Assembly: GCA_030614505.1 (NCBI GenBank)
Contig: JAUWTX010000010.1
Coordinates: 1 to 20,110, forward strand
Direction: 5' to 3'
Length of the DNA: 20,110 nt
From: Desulfuromonadales bacterium
GTDB lineage: Bacteria > Desulfobacterota > Desulfuromonadia > Desulfuromonadales > BM103
Both the position numbers and the translations under genes were made by a program. The notes under the pieces were generated by a model. The model was given only the letters and a program-made list of their open reading frames with translations. It ran no database searches and was not told the origin of the DNA. Positions 6,605 through 15,843 of this stretch are shown here, piece after piece (position 1 is the stretch's first letter; each line of letters starts with the position of its first letter).

Positions 6605-7624
6605 TTATTTTCCAAGCTCCGCAATCACCTCCTGCAATCCGCTGACAACCCTGGCCAGTGCGTCATAATCGATTTTATCAGGGGTATCATCAGCATCATG
6701 GTAATACGGATATCTGAAGAGCGCCGTATCAGTCGCCATAATGGCTGGGTAACCGGTTTTCCAGAAGGACCAATGATCAGACCAGTCAACCCCAATCAGC
6801 CAACCTGGAGCGACGATCCCTTCTGATGGAAAAGCACCGTGCTGTCGAAAAGCTTTAACACCTCGCTTCAACATGTTTCTGGAAGTGAAATTGCCGACAA
6901 GGGCAAGGAAATCACCACGATCGGGATAGAAGAAACGTAGCAGAGGCAATGGGTACTTCTGGCTTAACGTCTCAGAGGTATAGTAACCAATCGTCTCCAA
7001 TGAGATCATGCCGACAATACGATCCCCGTTTTCCTGAACCTGTTTTGCATAGACCAAACTGCCCATTTGAGAGGTCTTGAAAAAAGGGGGTTCCTCATTA
7101 ACAAAAGCAACAAATCGCACCGTTTTTCTCAGTTTTTTGTCACTGAAGAGGCGGGCCAGTTCAAGCAGAGCCGAAACACCCGACCCATTATCATTGGCCC
7201 CGGAGGTGTGGATCAATGAATCGTAATGAGCGCCCACAACAAGGATCCCGGCAGAATCTTCCATGCCAGGGATCTCGGCTTCAATGTTGCGGACCTGTTT
7301 ACCCGCAGACTCATACGAAAGCGACCTGGTCCTTAACCCGGCATGTTTGAATGCCTCTTCTATATATGCAGCCGCTCGTTGCAGGTTGTCGTATTGCCAG
7401 ATATTCCGTTACCCGATCGTGCCGGCCAGCGTTTCGACATGAGTGTGCAAACGATCTTTCAGAAGCCTCTCGGACGCGGTCAGGTCCGGCAACGGCCCGG
7501 AAAATGAGCGCCCCGGCATCCTGCTCATGAAATAGCCGCACAGAGTCAGGAACACGATGAGAATTAGTCCAAAGACAATCAGGTTTGTCATGAAGCGACT
7601 CTTTTTTTGAGGAGGCTTGACCAT
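6605..7624 (-). pseudogene. M28-family metallopeptidase with membrane anchor, interrupted by one in-frame TAA
   Basis: Intact, this would be a 339-residue M28 zinc aminopeptidase held at the membrane by a hydrophobic N-terminal segment (about residues 13-34) with the catalytic domain outside. Metal-site residues are all present: H133-x-D135 (GAHYDS), D145 (GANDNGSG), E177-E178 (VNEEPP), E210 (SLETIG) and H309 (YYHDADDTPD). Codon 72 is TAA (7409-7411), between ETLAGTIG and RNIWQYDNLQ. The same frame continues with good homology on both sides, so there is no frameshift. Relatives usually read G-E-R-N at this point, so one base change (GAA to TAA) explains it. The downstream open frame from an internal ATG at 7264 would lack part of the fold. 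The start at ATG 7624 has a poor ribosome binding site; ATG 7591 is an alternative. It may be a sequencing error rather than a true pseudogene. Confidence 0.82.
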
Positions 7625-7764
7625 GATCTGAAAGTTTAGCAGAAAAAAGGTGTGTTTCTTCGCTGGAGAAAATTGGAGTGGCCAAGACTGGGTAATGAAA
7701 TGTCGACTAAAACTTTAGAGGGAGAATATGGTGATCGTGGCTATATTGGATACAAGCGCACAGG

Positions 7765-9171
7765 TCACCCCTTAAACAACATCTCCGCAGCCTCGTAAAT
7801 CGTCTCAGAAAGAGTCGGATGGGGATGAATCGACTTGCGCAGATCCTCGCTCACTGCCGCCATCTCCAGGGCGACAACCCCTTCGGCGATCAGTTCGCCG
7901 GCTCCGGGGCCGGCAACTGCCATGCCGAGAAGGCGGTCAGTCTCAGGATCGATAATCAGCTTGGTCATGCCGTCATCACGGCCTAGAGTCAGGGTGCGAC
8001 CGTTGCCGCGCCAGGGCATTTTGGCGGTCTTGACCTTGATCTTTTGTGCTCGAGCTTCAGTCTCAGTAAGACCACACCAGGCAATCTCCGGATCGGTGAA
8101 GACCACGGCCGGAATCGCGCGCGGATCGAAAACCGCCTTTCTGCCGGCCACAACTTCAGCGGCAACTTTAGCCTCGGCATAAGCTTTATGCGCCAGCATC
8201 GGCTCACCAGCAATGTCGCCGATGGCGAAGATGTGGTCTTCAGCCGTACGCATCTGGCCATCGACCTCTACGAAGCCTTTGTCGTTCACTTTGATTGCAG
8301 TGTTCTCCAGACCCAGGTTCTCACTGTTAGGTTTGCGACCGATTGCGATCAGAACTTTGTCGAAACGTTGCTTCAGCGTCTCGCCCTGCTTGTCTTCCAG
8401 AGTCGCAGAAACACCATTTTTCTGCTCTTTTAAACCGGTCACCCGTGTGTTCAGCAGGATCTCTGTGAACTTTTTGCTGAGTCGCCTTTTCAACACCGAG
8501 ACCAGGTCACGATCACAGCCCGGAAGCAGTCCATCGGTCATCTCCACAACCGAAACTTTACTGCCGAGAGCGGCGTAGACCGAGCCGATCTCCAGACCGA
8601 TATAGCCGCCGCCTACAACCAGAAGGGACGCGGGAATATCGACGAGCTCAAGTGCACCGCTGGAATCGATGATCCGCTTGCTGTCCGGTGCGACTCCCGG
8701 CAACATGATCGGTCGCGAACCGGTGGCCAGAATCGCCAGTTCAAAAGTCATCTCGCCAACGACTCCGTCCGTGGTCGTAACCGTTAAGGTCCGGGCACCT
8801 ATGAACCGCGCCATACCGCGCACGTAGGTGATCTTCATTTTTGCTACTTTGCCGCCGAGCCCACCTGTCAATTTGCCGATGACTTCGTCTTTCCAGTTGC
8901 GTACCCGCTCCAGGTCAATCTGCGGAGCAGCAAACGTCACGCCAATATCGGCTGCTTCTTCGGCTTCGGCAACAAGTTTGGCGACATGCAACAGAGCTTT
9001 GGACGGGATACAGCCACGGTGCAAGCAAACACCACCAGGGTTAGCTTCTGGATCGATCATGGTGACATCACAGCCGAGTTCGGCGGCCCTGAAAGCGGCA
9101 GCATAACCACCAGGCCCGGCACCAATGACAACCAACTGGGCGGTCGCAGGAATTATATTATAGCTAGTCAC
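7765..9171 (-). CDS. lpdA: Dihydrolipoyl dehydrogenase (E3) of the pyruvate dehydrogenase complex
   Basis: This flavoprotein reoxidises dihydrolipoyl groups of E2 and passes electrons to NAD+. The 468-aa product has the FAD-binding GAGPGGYAAA at 17-26, the redox-active disulfide C49-x4-C54 (GGVCLHRGCIPSK), a second dinucleotide fold (VVGGGYIGLEIG), the AIGD motif, and the C-terminal catalytic His-Glu pair in HPHPTLSE (H451, E456). Length is normal. The start is GTG 9171, preceded by AAGGA seven bases upstream; that site lies within the last codons of the E2 gene, and only 4 bases separate the two genes, so translation is probably coupled. It is the last gene of the aceE-aceF-lpdA unit. No convincing terminator was seen in the 140 bases downstream. 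It could also serve 2-oxoglutarate dehydrogenase or glycine cleavage, but the neighbours favour pyruvate dehydrogenase. Confidence 0.97.
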   Translation of the reverse strand: MTSYNIIPATAQLVVIGAGPGGYAAAFRAAELGCDVTMIDPEANPGGVCLHRGCIPSKALLHVAKLVAEAEEAADIGVTFAAPQIDLERVRNWKDEVIGKLTGGLGGKVAKMKITYVRGMARFIGARTLTVTTTDGVVGEMTFELAILATGSRPIMLPGVAPDSKRIIDSSGALELVDIPASLLVVGGGYIGLEIGSVYAALGSKVSVVEMTDGLLPGCDRDLVSVLKRRLSKKFTEILLNTRVTGLKEQKNGVSATLEDKQGETLKQRFDKVLIAIGRKPNSENLGLENTAIKVNDKGFVEVDGQMRTAEDHIFAIGDIAGEPMLAHKAYAEAKVAAEVVAGRKAVFDPRAIPAVVFTDPEIAWCGLTETEARAQKIKVKTAKMPWRGNGRTLTLGRDDGMTKLIIDPETDRLLGMAVAGPGAGELIAEGVVALEMAAVSEDLRKSIHPHPTLSETIYEAAEMLFKG

Positions 9172-9175
9172 AGAA

Positions 9176-10537
9176 TTATCCTTTCATGACCAATTGCAGG
9201 GGATTCTCGAGCGCATAACAGATCCAACGCAGGAAACGGGCACCGTCGGCGCCATCAATAACCCGGTGATCGTAAGTCAGCGAGAGTGGCATGACCAGAC
9301 CGGGGGTGAATTTCCGGCCGTTCCAGACCGGCTGCATTTCCGCAGTGGAGACCCCCAGGATAGCAACCTGAGGGGCGTATACGATTGGGGTAAATGATGT
9401 CCCGCCGACCCCACCCAGATTACTGATTGTGAAGGTCCCACCTTCCATATCGGCAGGGCTGATCTTGCGATCACGGGTTTTCCCGGCGATCTCGTTCAAC
9501 TCGATGGCCAGTTTTTCAACACCCTTTTTATCAGCGTCGCGAATCACTGGAACCAGCAGGCCGCCACGGGTGTCAACAGCGACACCAATGTGCACATATT
9601 GCTTGAGGATCAGTTCCTTGTGCGCCAGATTGAGACTGCTGTTGAAGCGGGGAAATTCCTTGAGTGCTGCGCCGCAGATCTTGACCAGGATGGCGGTCAT
9701 CGTTAACCGGTTTTCGTTGCTCGCCTTGCTGTTGAACTCCTTGCGGAACTTCTCAATTTCGGTGACCCTGGCATGGTCGTACTGGGTGACCATGGGGATG
9801 GTCGACCAAGCATAGCTCATGGCATCGGCAGTCAACTCACGAATCCGTGAGAGAGGTTCCCGATTCACCTCACCCCACCGGGTGAAATCCGGCAGGGGTC
9901 GCTGGGCATGCAACCCCGGAAATTCTCCGAAGGCCGCCGGAACCGGGCCTCCTCCAGTGATGCGCCGCATGGTGTCGCGGACAAAATCACGCACGTTGGT
10001 TGCGCTGATTCGACCACCGGGTCCGGTCCCCTGCACCTGGTAGATATCGACTCCCAGATCACGCGCCAGGCGACGCACGGAAGGAGCCGCAGGAGCTACT
10101 CGATCGCCCCGTCGCACACTTTGCAGATCAACTTCGGGTTGGGCCGACACCGACGCTGGCAAAGGAAGTTCTGCTACCTTGGCAGATGTTTCAGGTTCTG
10201 GATCAACAGCAGCTCGCTTGTCTGACTTTTCATTGAGTTCAGGTTCGGGCTGTGCTTCAGCCGGGGTTTCAGATCCCACGTCATCAGTAACTCCCGGTTC
10301 ATCCGTCTCGATGGCCATAATGACTGCATCAATCGGCACACTGTCGCCTGCCGCCACCCTGACCTCGATGATCTTACCTGCAAAAGGTGACGGAATGGCA
10401 ATCACCGCCTTGTCGGTCTCTAACTCCAGCAGAGTCTGATCCACTTCGACACGGTCGCCAACGGCAACGGCGATATCAACGACGGTTCCCTCAGTCACCC
10501 CTTCCGACACTTCAGGGACTCTTATCTCGTGTGTCAT
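9176..10537 (-). CDS. aceF: Dihydrolipoamide acetyltransferase (E2) of the pyruvate dehydrogenase complex
   Basis: This core enzyme transfers the acetyl group from E1 to coenzyme A. The 453-aa product contains one N-terminal lipoyl domain with the lipoylated lysine K43 (ETDKAV), an acidic Glu/Pro linker (about 80-150), a peripheral subunit-binding domain (about 150-186, SVRRLARDLGVD and GTGPGGRI), and the acyltransferase domain with DHRVIDGADG at 423-432, where H424 is catalytic. E. coli AceF has three lipoyl domains; this one has one, which accounts for its shorter length. The subunit-binding domain should hold both E1 and E3. AAGGG precedes the ATG by about seven bases. It follows aceE after 89 bases and leads into lpdA after 4. 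Confidence 0.96.
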   Translation of the reverse strand: MTHEIRVPEVSEGVTEGTVVDIAVAVGDRVEVDQTLLELETDKAVIAIPSPFAGKIIEVRVAAGDSVPIDAVIMAIETDEPGVTDDVGSETPAEAQPEPELNEKSDKRAAVDPEPETSAKVAELPLPASVSAQPEVDLQSVRRGDRVAPAAPSVRRLARDLGVDIYQVQGTGPGGRISATNVRDFVRDTMRRITGGGPVPAAFGEFPGLHAQRPLPDFTRWGEVNREPLSRIRELTADAMSYAWSTIPMVTQYDHARVTEIEKFRKEFNSKASNENRLTMTAILVKICGAALKEFPRFNSSLNLAHKELILKQYVHIGVAVDTRGGLLVPVIRDADKKGVEKLAIELNEIAGKTRDRKISPADMEGGTFTISNLGGVGGTSFTPIVYAPQVAILGVSTAEMQPVWNGRKFTPGLVMPLSLTYDHRVIDGADGARFLRWICYALENPLQLVMKG

Positions 10538-10559
10538 AGTTTTCCCTTGATCAGTTTAG

Positions 10560-10573
10560 TTATCAGTTATCAG
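10560..10573. repeat. Tandem TTATCAG heptamer in the aceE-aceF spacer
   Basis: Two adjoining copies of TTATCAG lie in the 89-base spacer, about 22 bases upstream of the aceF start. A second small symmetry, AGGAC-A-GTCCT, is at 10608-10618. Neither resembles a terminator, and the function is unknown. Confidence 0.4.
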
Positions 10574-10626
10574 AAAAGTGTGATCTGTGCTCTGCAATTT
10601 ACAACCGTAGGACAGTCCTCATGCAC

Positions 10627-13311
10627 CTAATCAACATGCGGATTCAACTTGGTCGGATCAATCTGCAAATCAGCAATTGCCTGAGCGACAATATCACTGG
10701 CAATCTCACCAACATCGGCCAATTGCTTGAGCGCTGCAATCACAATATAGCGAGCATCGACTTCGAAAAAATCACGCAACTGTTCACGACTGTCACTACG
10801 ACCAAAGCCATCAGTCCCCAAACAGTGCAGCGGGCCGGGGAACCATTGAGCCACTGATGCAGGCAGTATCTTCATATAATCTGAAGCAGCAACGAAGACG
10901 CCTTTCTCCTTGGCCAGAAGACGGTTAACATAAGGCCTTTTTGCTCTTTTCTTTGGATTTAACAGGTTCCAGCGCTCACATTCCACGGCGTCCTGGTAGA
11001 GCTCCTTATAGCTGGTAACGCTCCAGACATCAGCGGCGACCCCGAATTCGGTCTCCAGAATTTCCTGCGCCTTGATTGCCTCGTTGAGGATAGCGCCGCT
11101 GCCGAGCAGGTGCGCTTTGGCTTTACTGCCCTTAATTCGGGCGGGACGGTATTTGTACATTCCTTTGATGATGCCTTCACGGACACCAGCCCCTTTCGGC
11201 ATGGCAGGCATAAGGTATGTCTCGTTCGTCACTGTCAGATAGTAGATCAGGTCTTCCTGGTGACAGTACATCCGAGTCAACCCGTCATGGACAATAACAG
11301 CCATCTCGTAGGCAAACGCCGGGTCATAAGCCTTGATCTTGGTCGGGGTCATAGCCAGAACATGACTGTGACCATCCTGGTGCTGCAATCCCTCACCAGC
11401 CAAAGTGGTTCGTCCGGCAGTGGCACCGATCAAGAACCCCCTCGCACGACTGTCGCAGGCCTGCCAGATCAGATCGCCGACCCGTTGGAAACCGAACATC
11501 GAATAGAAAGTGTAAAAAGGGATCGTCTGCACACCGTTGTTGGAATAGGCCGTTCCCGCAGCGATGAAGCTCGCCATCGACCCGGCTTCACTCAACCCCT
11601 CTTCGAGGATCGCACCGGTTTTCCTCTCGTTGTAGTACAGCAGGCTACCCTTATCGATCGGCTCATAAAGCTGTCCTACATGGCTGTAGATCCCGGCCTG
11701 ACGAAAGAGTGACTCCATACCGAAGGTACGTGCCTCGTCGGGAACGATCGGTACAATCAGTTTGCCAAGTTCCGGATCGCGCAGCAATTTGGCCAGCATG
11801 TGCACATAGGCCATGGTGGTCGCTAATTCACGTTCGCCTGAGCCGGTGAAATATTCACGAAACAGCTCATCGGTCTGGCAGGCCATCGGTTGACTGCCGC
11901 CAAAACGCTTTGGAATCGAACCGCCAAGAACCGCTCTGCGTTCCTTGAGGTATTGCATCTCGGGGCTATCATCACTTGGGCGATAGAAGGGGGCCTCAGA
12001 AATCTCGCCATCGCTGATCGGAATATTGAAGCGGGTACGAAACTCTTTGAGTTCATCCTCATTCAGCTTTTTCTGCGAGTGAGTGATGTTCTTGCCCTCA
12101 CCGGCTTCACCCAGGCCATAGCCCTTGATGGTTTGAGCCATAATGACCGTCGGTGAACCCGTGTGTTCGACTGCTGCTTTGAATGCGGCATAAACCTTAT
12201 CCGGATCGTGTCCGCCACGGGTCAAACTGCCGAGCTGATCGTCGCTGTAATTTTCCACCAGTTTTAGCAGTTCCGGATACTTACCGAAGAAATGTTCGCG
12301 GACGTAGGCACCGCTTTTCAGAGTAAAATGCTGCATTTCACCGTCGAGGACCTCGTCCATCCGTTTCACTAATAGCCCGGTATTGTCCCTTTCGAGGAGT
12401 TTGTCCCAATCATCTCCCCAGATCACCTTGATGACATTCCAGCCTGCCCCACGGAAGGCGGCTTCCAGTTCCTGGATGATCTTGCCGTTGCCACGCACCG
12501 GCCCGTCCAGGCGCTGCAGGTTGCAGTTTATGACAAAAATCAGGTTGTGGAGATTTTCTCTGGACGCCAGGGTAATGGCACCGAGTGATTCTGGTTCATC
12601 CATCTCACCGTCACCGAGCATCGCCCAGACTTGGCGGCCGCTCGACTTACGCAACCCACGATCGACGAGATAATGGTTGAAGCGGGCTTGATAGATTGCC
12701 GTCAGGGCCGTCAGCCCCATGGAGACGGTTGGAAACTCCCAGAATTCTTTCATCAGGAAGGGATGAGGATAAGAAGAGAGGCCGCCTTCGGGGGCCAGTT
12801 CGCTACGGAACCTTTCCAGATCCTGCTCGCTGAGACGGCCTTCAAGGAAGGCCCGGGCGTAGACTCCCGGTGCAGCGTGTCCCTGGAAGTAGATCATGTC
12901 GCCAAGAAACGCGTCTGTCCGCCCCCGCCAGAAGTGATTAAAACCGATTTCCCAGAGTGTGGCGACGGAGGCAAATGTTGAAATGTGGCCGCCAATACCT
13001 GACTTCTCCCGGTTAGCGCGGATCACCATGGCCATGGCGTTCCAGCGGACAATCGATTTGATCCGCCGTTCAATCAGGCGATTTCCAGGGAAAACCGGCT
13101 GCTGGTTTTTGGGGATAGTGTTGATATAAGGGGTGTTGGCAGTAAAGGGGATGCTGACCCCCTGCTCTTGGGCCCTGACCTGCAGCAGGCGGAGTAACTG
13201 ACGAACCCGTTCCTCTCCTTGTGTCTGCAAGACATAATCGAGTGATTCTCGCCACTCGTCATTTTCTATATCCAGCAGGTTATCAATTGTTTTACGATTA
13301 TCCATGGTCAT
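10627..13311 (-). CDS. aceE: Pyruvate dehydrogenase E1 component, homodimeric type
   Basis: This thiamine diphosphate enzyme decarboxylates pyruvate and acetylates the lipoyl group of E2. The product is 894 aa, close to E. coli AceE (887) and much longer than the alpha or beta subunits of the heterotetrameric type. Residues near 109 (GGHISTFAS) and 145 (QGHAAPGVYA) match the active-site histidines of AceE. The ThDP/Mg motif GDGEMDEPES starts near 233 and ends in the downstream N-C-N-L-Q-R-L-D-G segment. KGYGLGEAGEGKNITHSQKK matches the mobile active-site loop region. ATG 13311 is chosen because AAGGAG lies nine bases upstream; the TTG at 13320 directly abuts that site. It is the first gene of the operon, behind a gap containing the ilvD terminator. 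No convincing promoter or PdhR-type operator was found in that gap. Confidence 0.97.
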   Translation of the reverse strand: MTMDNRKTIDNLLDIENDEWRESLDYVLQTQGEERVRQLLRLLQVRAQEQGVSIPFTANTPYINTIPKNQQPVFPGNRLIERRIKSIVRWNAMAMVIRANREKSGIGGHISTFASVATLWEIGFNHFWRGRTDAFLGDMIYFQGHAAPGVYARAFLEGRLSEQDLERFRSELAPEGGLSSYPHPFLMKEFWEFPTVSMGLTALTAIYQARFNHYLVDRGLRKSSGRQVWAMLGDGEMDEPESLGAITLASRENLHNLIFVINCNLQRLDGPVRGNGKIIQELEAAFRGAGWNVIKVIWGDDWDKLLERDNTGLLVKRMDEVLDGEMQHFTLKSGAYVREHFFGKYPELLKLVENYSDDQLGSLTRGGHDPDKVYAAFKAAVEHTGSPTVIMAQTIKGYGLGEAGEGKNITHSQKKLNEDELKEFRTRFNIPISDGEISEAPFYRPSDDSPEMQYLKERRAVLGGSIPKRFGGSQPMACQTDELFREYFTGSGERELATTMAYVHMLAKLLRDPELGKLIVPIVPDEARTFGMESLFRQAGIYSHVGQLYEPIDKGSLLYYNERKTGAILEEGLSEAGSMASFIAAGTAYSNNGVQTIPFYTFYSMFGFQRVGDLIWQACDSRARGFLIGATAGRTTLAGEGLQHQDGHSHVLAMTPTKIKAYDPAFAYEMAVIVHDGLTRMYCHQEDLIYYLTVTNETYLMPAMPKGAGVREGIIKGMYKYRPARIKGSKAKAHLLGSGAILNEAIKAQEILETEFGVAADVWSVTSYKELYQDAVECERWNLLNPKKRAKRPYVNRLLAKEKGVFVAASDYMKILPASVAQWFPGPLHCLGTDGFGRSDSREQLRDFFEVDARYIVIAALKQLADVGEIASDIVAQAIADLQIDPTKLNPHVD

Positions 13312-13320
13312 GGTCGACAA

Positions 13321-13326
13321 CTCCTT
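13321..13326 (-). promoter_or_regulatory. Ribosome binding site deciding the aceE start
   Basis: AAGGAG on the minus strand lies nine bases before ATG 13311 and directly touches TTG 13320, which would leave no spacer. A second ATG at 13305 is possible but has longer spacing. Confidence 0.7.
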
Positions 13327-13490
13327 AAGGAGCCTGACTGGCTTAACAAAAAACTGCGGTTATCAAGTCCAACAGACTCCCGAGCAATCAAAGCGCTCCC
13401 GAAAGACACTATTGGCAGAGCAACATCACAAAATGACGAATTATGATTAAAATGTACCTGATATTTGGCTTTTAGCCACAGTCGAGACGC

Positions 13491-13526
13491 AAAAGAGGGA
13501 CTCTTCCCTTGTAGAGTCCCTCTTAA
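13491..13526 (-). terminator. Rho-independent terminator after ilvD
   Basis: AAGAGGGACTCT and AGAGTCCCTCTT form a perfect 12-bp stem around an 8-base loop. On the minus strand the stem is followed by only two further T before GCG, giving a TTTT run that overlaps the stem base. It begins about 48 bases downstream of the ilvD stop and ends the leu-ilv block before the pyruvate dehydrogenase operon. The rest of the 261-base gap down to the aceE start (to 13312) shows no gene. The short T-run makes efficiency uncertain. Confidence 0.8.
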
Positions 13527-13572
13527 GTATCCAAACCATCAAATAATTCTTGGCAACGTTGGCAGTGGCCTC

Positions 13573-15288
13573 TTAACTGGTAACCGCCCCACGAGATGCC
13601 GACGAAACCAGCTTGGCGTATTTCGCCAATACTCCCCTGGAATATCGTGCCTCTGGAGCCTGCCACTGCGTCAACCGTTTGGCAATTTCACTTTCACCAA
13701 GCTTGAGATTCAACTCACCAGATTCAAGATCAATCTCGATTATGTCGTCTTCCCTTACTACCGCAATGACTCCCCCCACCTGGGCTTCCGGAGCCACATG
13801 ACCGATCATGATGCCATGAGTGCCGCCAGAGAATCGGCCATCAGTGACCAGCGCCACATTTTTACCCAATCCAGCCCCCATCAAAGCTGACGAAGGAGAC
13901 AGCATCTCGCGCATACCAGGGCCACCTTTGGGGCCCTCGTAACGGATGACCATCACGTCTCCCTCACAGATTTTACCGGCCAGGATCGCCGCAAGGGCAT
14001 CCTCTTCCCGATCGAAAACCCGTGCTGGCCCGGCGAATTTGGTCATCTCTTTGCCACTGATCTTCAACACACACCCTTCAGTTGCAAGATTACCGTACAA
14101 AACACGGATATGCTGATGAGCCGGTGCATAAGGATGCTCCGGGCTGTAAAATACATCCTGATTCTCAGGCCACGGCGGGGCGTCAACCAGATTCTCAGCC
14201 AGTGTCCTGCCAGTCACCGTTAAGCAATCGCCGTGGAGATAACCTGCATCCAGCAGCGTCTTCATCACCATCGGCAATCCACCGATCTTATGCAGATCGT
14301 TCATCACGTACTGACCAAACGGTTTGAAGTTACCCAGCAGTGGCACCCTGGCGGTCACTTGTTCGATATCGGCAAGAGTCAATTCAACTTCGGCTTCGTG
14401 AGCCAGAGCCAGCAGATGCAAGACTGCGTTGGTCGATCCACCCAACGCCCAGGCGACAGTCAGTGCATTTTCAAACGCCTTGCGGGTCATTATATCCTGG
14501 GCCTTAATACCTGACTGGAGCAATTCGACGACAGCTTGCGCTGCACGCACACAATCCTCACGCTTTTCTGCCGATATTTCATTGCCTTCGTCAACAGCAA
14601 GATTTGACGCCGCTCCGGGCAGGCTCATACCGAGGGCTTCGATGGCTGAAGCCATAGTATTGGCAGTGTACATACCGGCACAGGAACCGGCCCCCGGGCA
14701 AGCATGGCACTCGATCGCGTGCAGTTCCTGTGCATCAATTTTACCTGCGCAGTGAGCACCGATCGCTTCGAAGGCACTGACGATATTGAGTGCTTTGCCA
14801 TGATATTCACCGGGCAGGATGCTTCCGCCATAAAGGGTCAGACCGGTCAGGTTGTTGCGTGCGATCGGCATCAGAGCCCCGGGGATGGTTTTGTCGCAAC
14901 CGGAGAGGGTAATCACTCCATCAACCCGGTAACCTTCGGTCATCAACTCGATGCTGTCGGCAATCACCTCTCGGCTGACCAATGAATATTTCATCGCCTC
15001 GGTGCCCATGGAGATACCATCTGAAACCACCGGGGTACCGAACACAATTGCCTTGCCACCAGCGGCTTCAATAGCCTGCTGGACGATATCGCCAAGAGCC
15101 CTGACATGGTCATTGCACGGCGTGCCATTGGTATGTGGGACCGCCAGGGCGATGATCGGCTTGTCGAAATCCTCATCAGTAAAGCGCACAGCCCGCAACA
15201 TGGTTCGCGCAGCAGTGCGCTCTACCCATTTTTCCGAATTCTTGCGACCGGTAATCTCTTCGCTGCGACGTTTCATTAGCTCTCTCAT
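13573..15288 (-). CDS. ilvD: Dihydroxyacid dehydratase
   Basis: This enzyme converts 2,3-dihydroxy-isovalerate and its methylvalerate homologue to the keto acids that precede valine, leucine and isoleucine. The 571-aa product has the three cysteines that bind the Fe-S cluster in IlvD/Edd proteins: C58 (TPCND), C131 (SGCDKTIPG, with metal-site lysine K133) and C203 (CPGAGSCAGMYTANTM). The C-terminal domain has GPKGGPGMREM and DGRFSGGTHG, including the substrate-binding serine. Two starts are possible: ATG 15288 and ATG 15276 (giving MKRRSEEITG), the latter with an AGAGAG purine stretch upstream. The frame opens 69 bases after ilvN and is the last gene before the terminator. Absence of the phosphogluconate-type flanks argues against Edd. 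Confidence 0.96.
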   Translation of the reverse strand: MRELMKRRSEEITGRKNSEKWVERTAARTMLRAVRFTDEDFDKPIIALAVPHTNGTPCNDHVRALGDIVQQAIEAAGGKAIVFGTPVVSDGISMGTEAMKYSLVSREVIADSIELMTEGYRVDGVITLSGCDKTIPGALMPIARNNLTGLTLYGGSILPGEYHGKALNIVSAFEAIGAHCAGKIDAQELHAIECHACPGAGSCAGMYTANTMASAIEALGMSLPGAASNLAVDEGNEISAEKREDCVRAAQAVVELLQSGIKAQDIMTRKAFENALTVAWALGGSTNAVLHLLALAHEAEVELTLADIEQVTARVPLLGNFKPFGQYVMNDLHKIGGLPMVMKTLLDAGYLHGDCLTVTGRTLAENLVDAPPWPENQDVFYSPEHPYAPAHQHIRVLYGNLATEGCVLKISGKEMTKFAGPARVFDREEDALAAILAGKICEGDVMVIRYEGPKGGPGMREMLSPSSALMGAGLGKNVALVTDGRFSGGTHGIMIGHVAPEAQVGGVIAVVREDDIIEIDLESGELNLKLGESEIAKRLTQWQAPEARYSRGVLAKYAKLVSSASRGAVTS

Positions 15289-15333
15289 TTACTCATTCGG
15301 CAGACGAAATGGCTAAGTTGCAGAACCTTATTG

Positions 15334-15358
15334 CTTACAGCCCTACAGCTTTACAGCT
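15334..15358. repeat. Three short tandem GCTGTA units between ilvN and ilvD
   Basis: On the minus strand GCTGTA occurs three times at 8- to 9-base intervals immediately after the ilvN stop codon (GCTGTAA, GCTGTAG, GCTGTAA). The units are direct repeats without a hairpin. They may be a slippage product or a short protein-binding array. They lie in the only sizeable gap of the ilvB-ilvN-ilvD stretch. Confidence 0.5.
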
Positions 15359-15843
15359 TACTTATCCATTGCGGTGACGCCGGTCCGGGCAATCTCAATA
15401 AAATGTTCCGATCCGACATCCTCCAGGAAACTGTCGATCCGTTCCGTGGGACCGGCAATCTGAACAATGTAGATATCGTGCGGCTGACTATCTAAAATTT
15501 CAACCTGGTATTTTTTCTGTAATTTCTCGAGCACTTTCTTTTCCAGTTCGAATTTGACGATAGCCACTTCGCGCCAGTAACTATTTTCGCGGTTCAGTTC
15601 CTTGGCTCGAATGACTTCAGTGAACTTTTCCAGTTGCCTTATCACCTGGACGACTCTGGCCTCGTCATCTTCGCGAAGCGTGATAGTCATACGACTGACC
15701 CCCGGGGCCTTGGCCTTGCAAACTGTCAGAGTATCGACGTTGTACATCTTGCGCCGAATCATCATGGCAATCTTGTTGAGAGTCCCTGGTTTGTTCTGCA
15801 CAAAGGCCAGGATGGCCCTTCTTTTCATTTTTTTGGCTGTCAT
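15358..15843 (-). CDS. ilvN: Acetolactate synthase small (regulatory) subunit
   Basis: This is the regulatory subunit that binds the large subunit and confers valine feedback inhibition in the family. The 161-aa product has an N-terminal ACT domain (about residues 9-82, AILAFVQNKPGTLNKIA with the ligand-loop NKPG) and a C-terminal ACT-like domain (about 88-158, VAIVKFELEKK to IEIARTGV). Length matches the IlvH/IlvN class with two domains rather than the short E. coli IlvN/IlvM. Its ATG overlaps the ilvB stop as ATGA, so the two subunits are translationally coupled. The name ilvH would be equally fair. Confidence 0.95.
   Translation of the reverse strand: MTAKKMKRRAILAFVQNKPGTLNKIAMMIRRKMYNVDTLTVCKAKAPGVSRMTITLREDDEARVVQVIRQLEKFTEVIRAKELNRENSYWREVAIVKFELEKKVLEKLQKKYQVEILDSQPHDIYIVQIAGPTERIDSFLEDVGSEHFIEIARTGVTAMDK

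Noticed and set aside
7409..7411. Recoding of the peptidase stop as an unusual amino acid
   Set aside because: The codon is TAA, which has no known Sec or Pyl decoding in bacteria; a nonsense mutation or base error explains it better.
7311..7685. Minus-strand 124-codon open frame overlapping the peptidase N-terminus
   Set aside because: It is in a different frame from the peptidase homology, and its sequence has no domain-like features.
11110..11712. Plus-strand 200-codon open frame
   Set aside because: It is antisense within aceE, whose motifs are unambiguous.
13321..13490. PdhR-like operator or promoter before aceE
   Set aside because: A CATAAT-like hexamer and small symmetries exist, but no -35 partner at proper spacing and no recognised operator were found.
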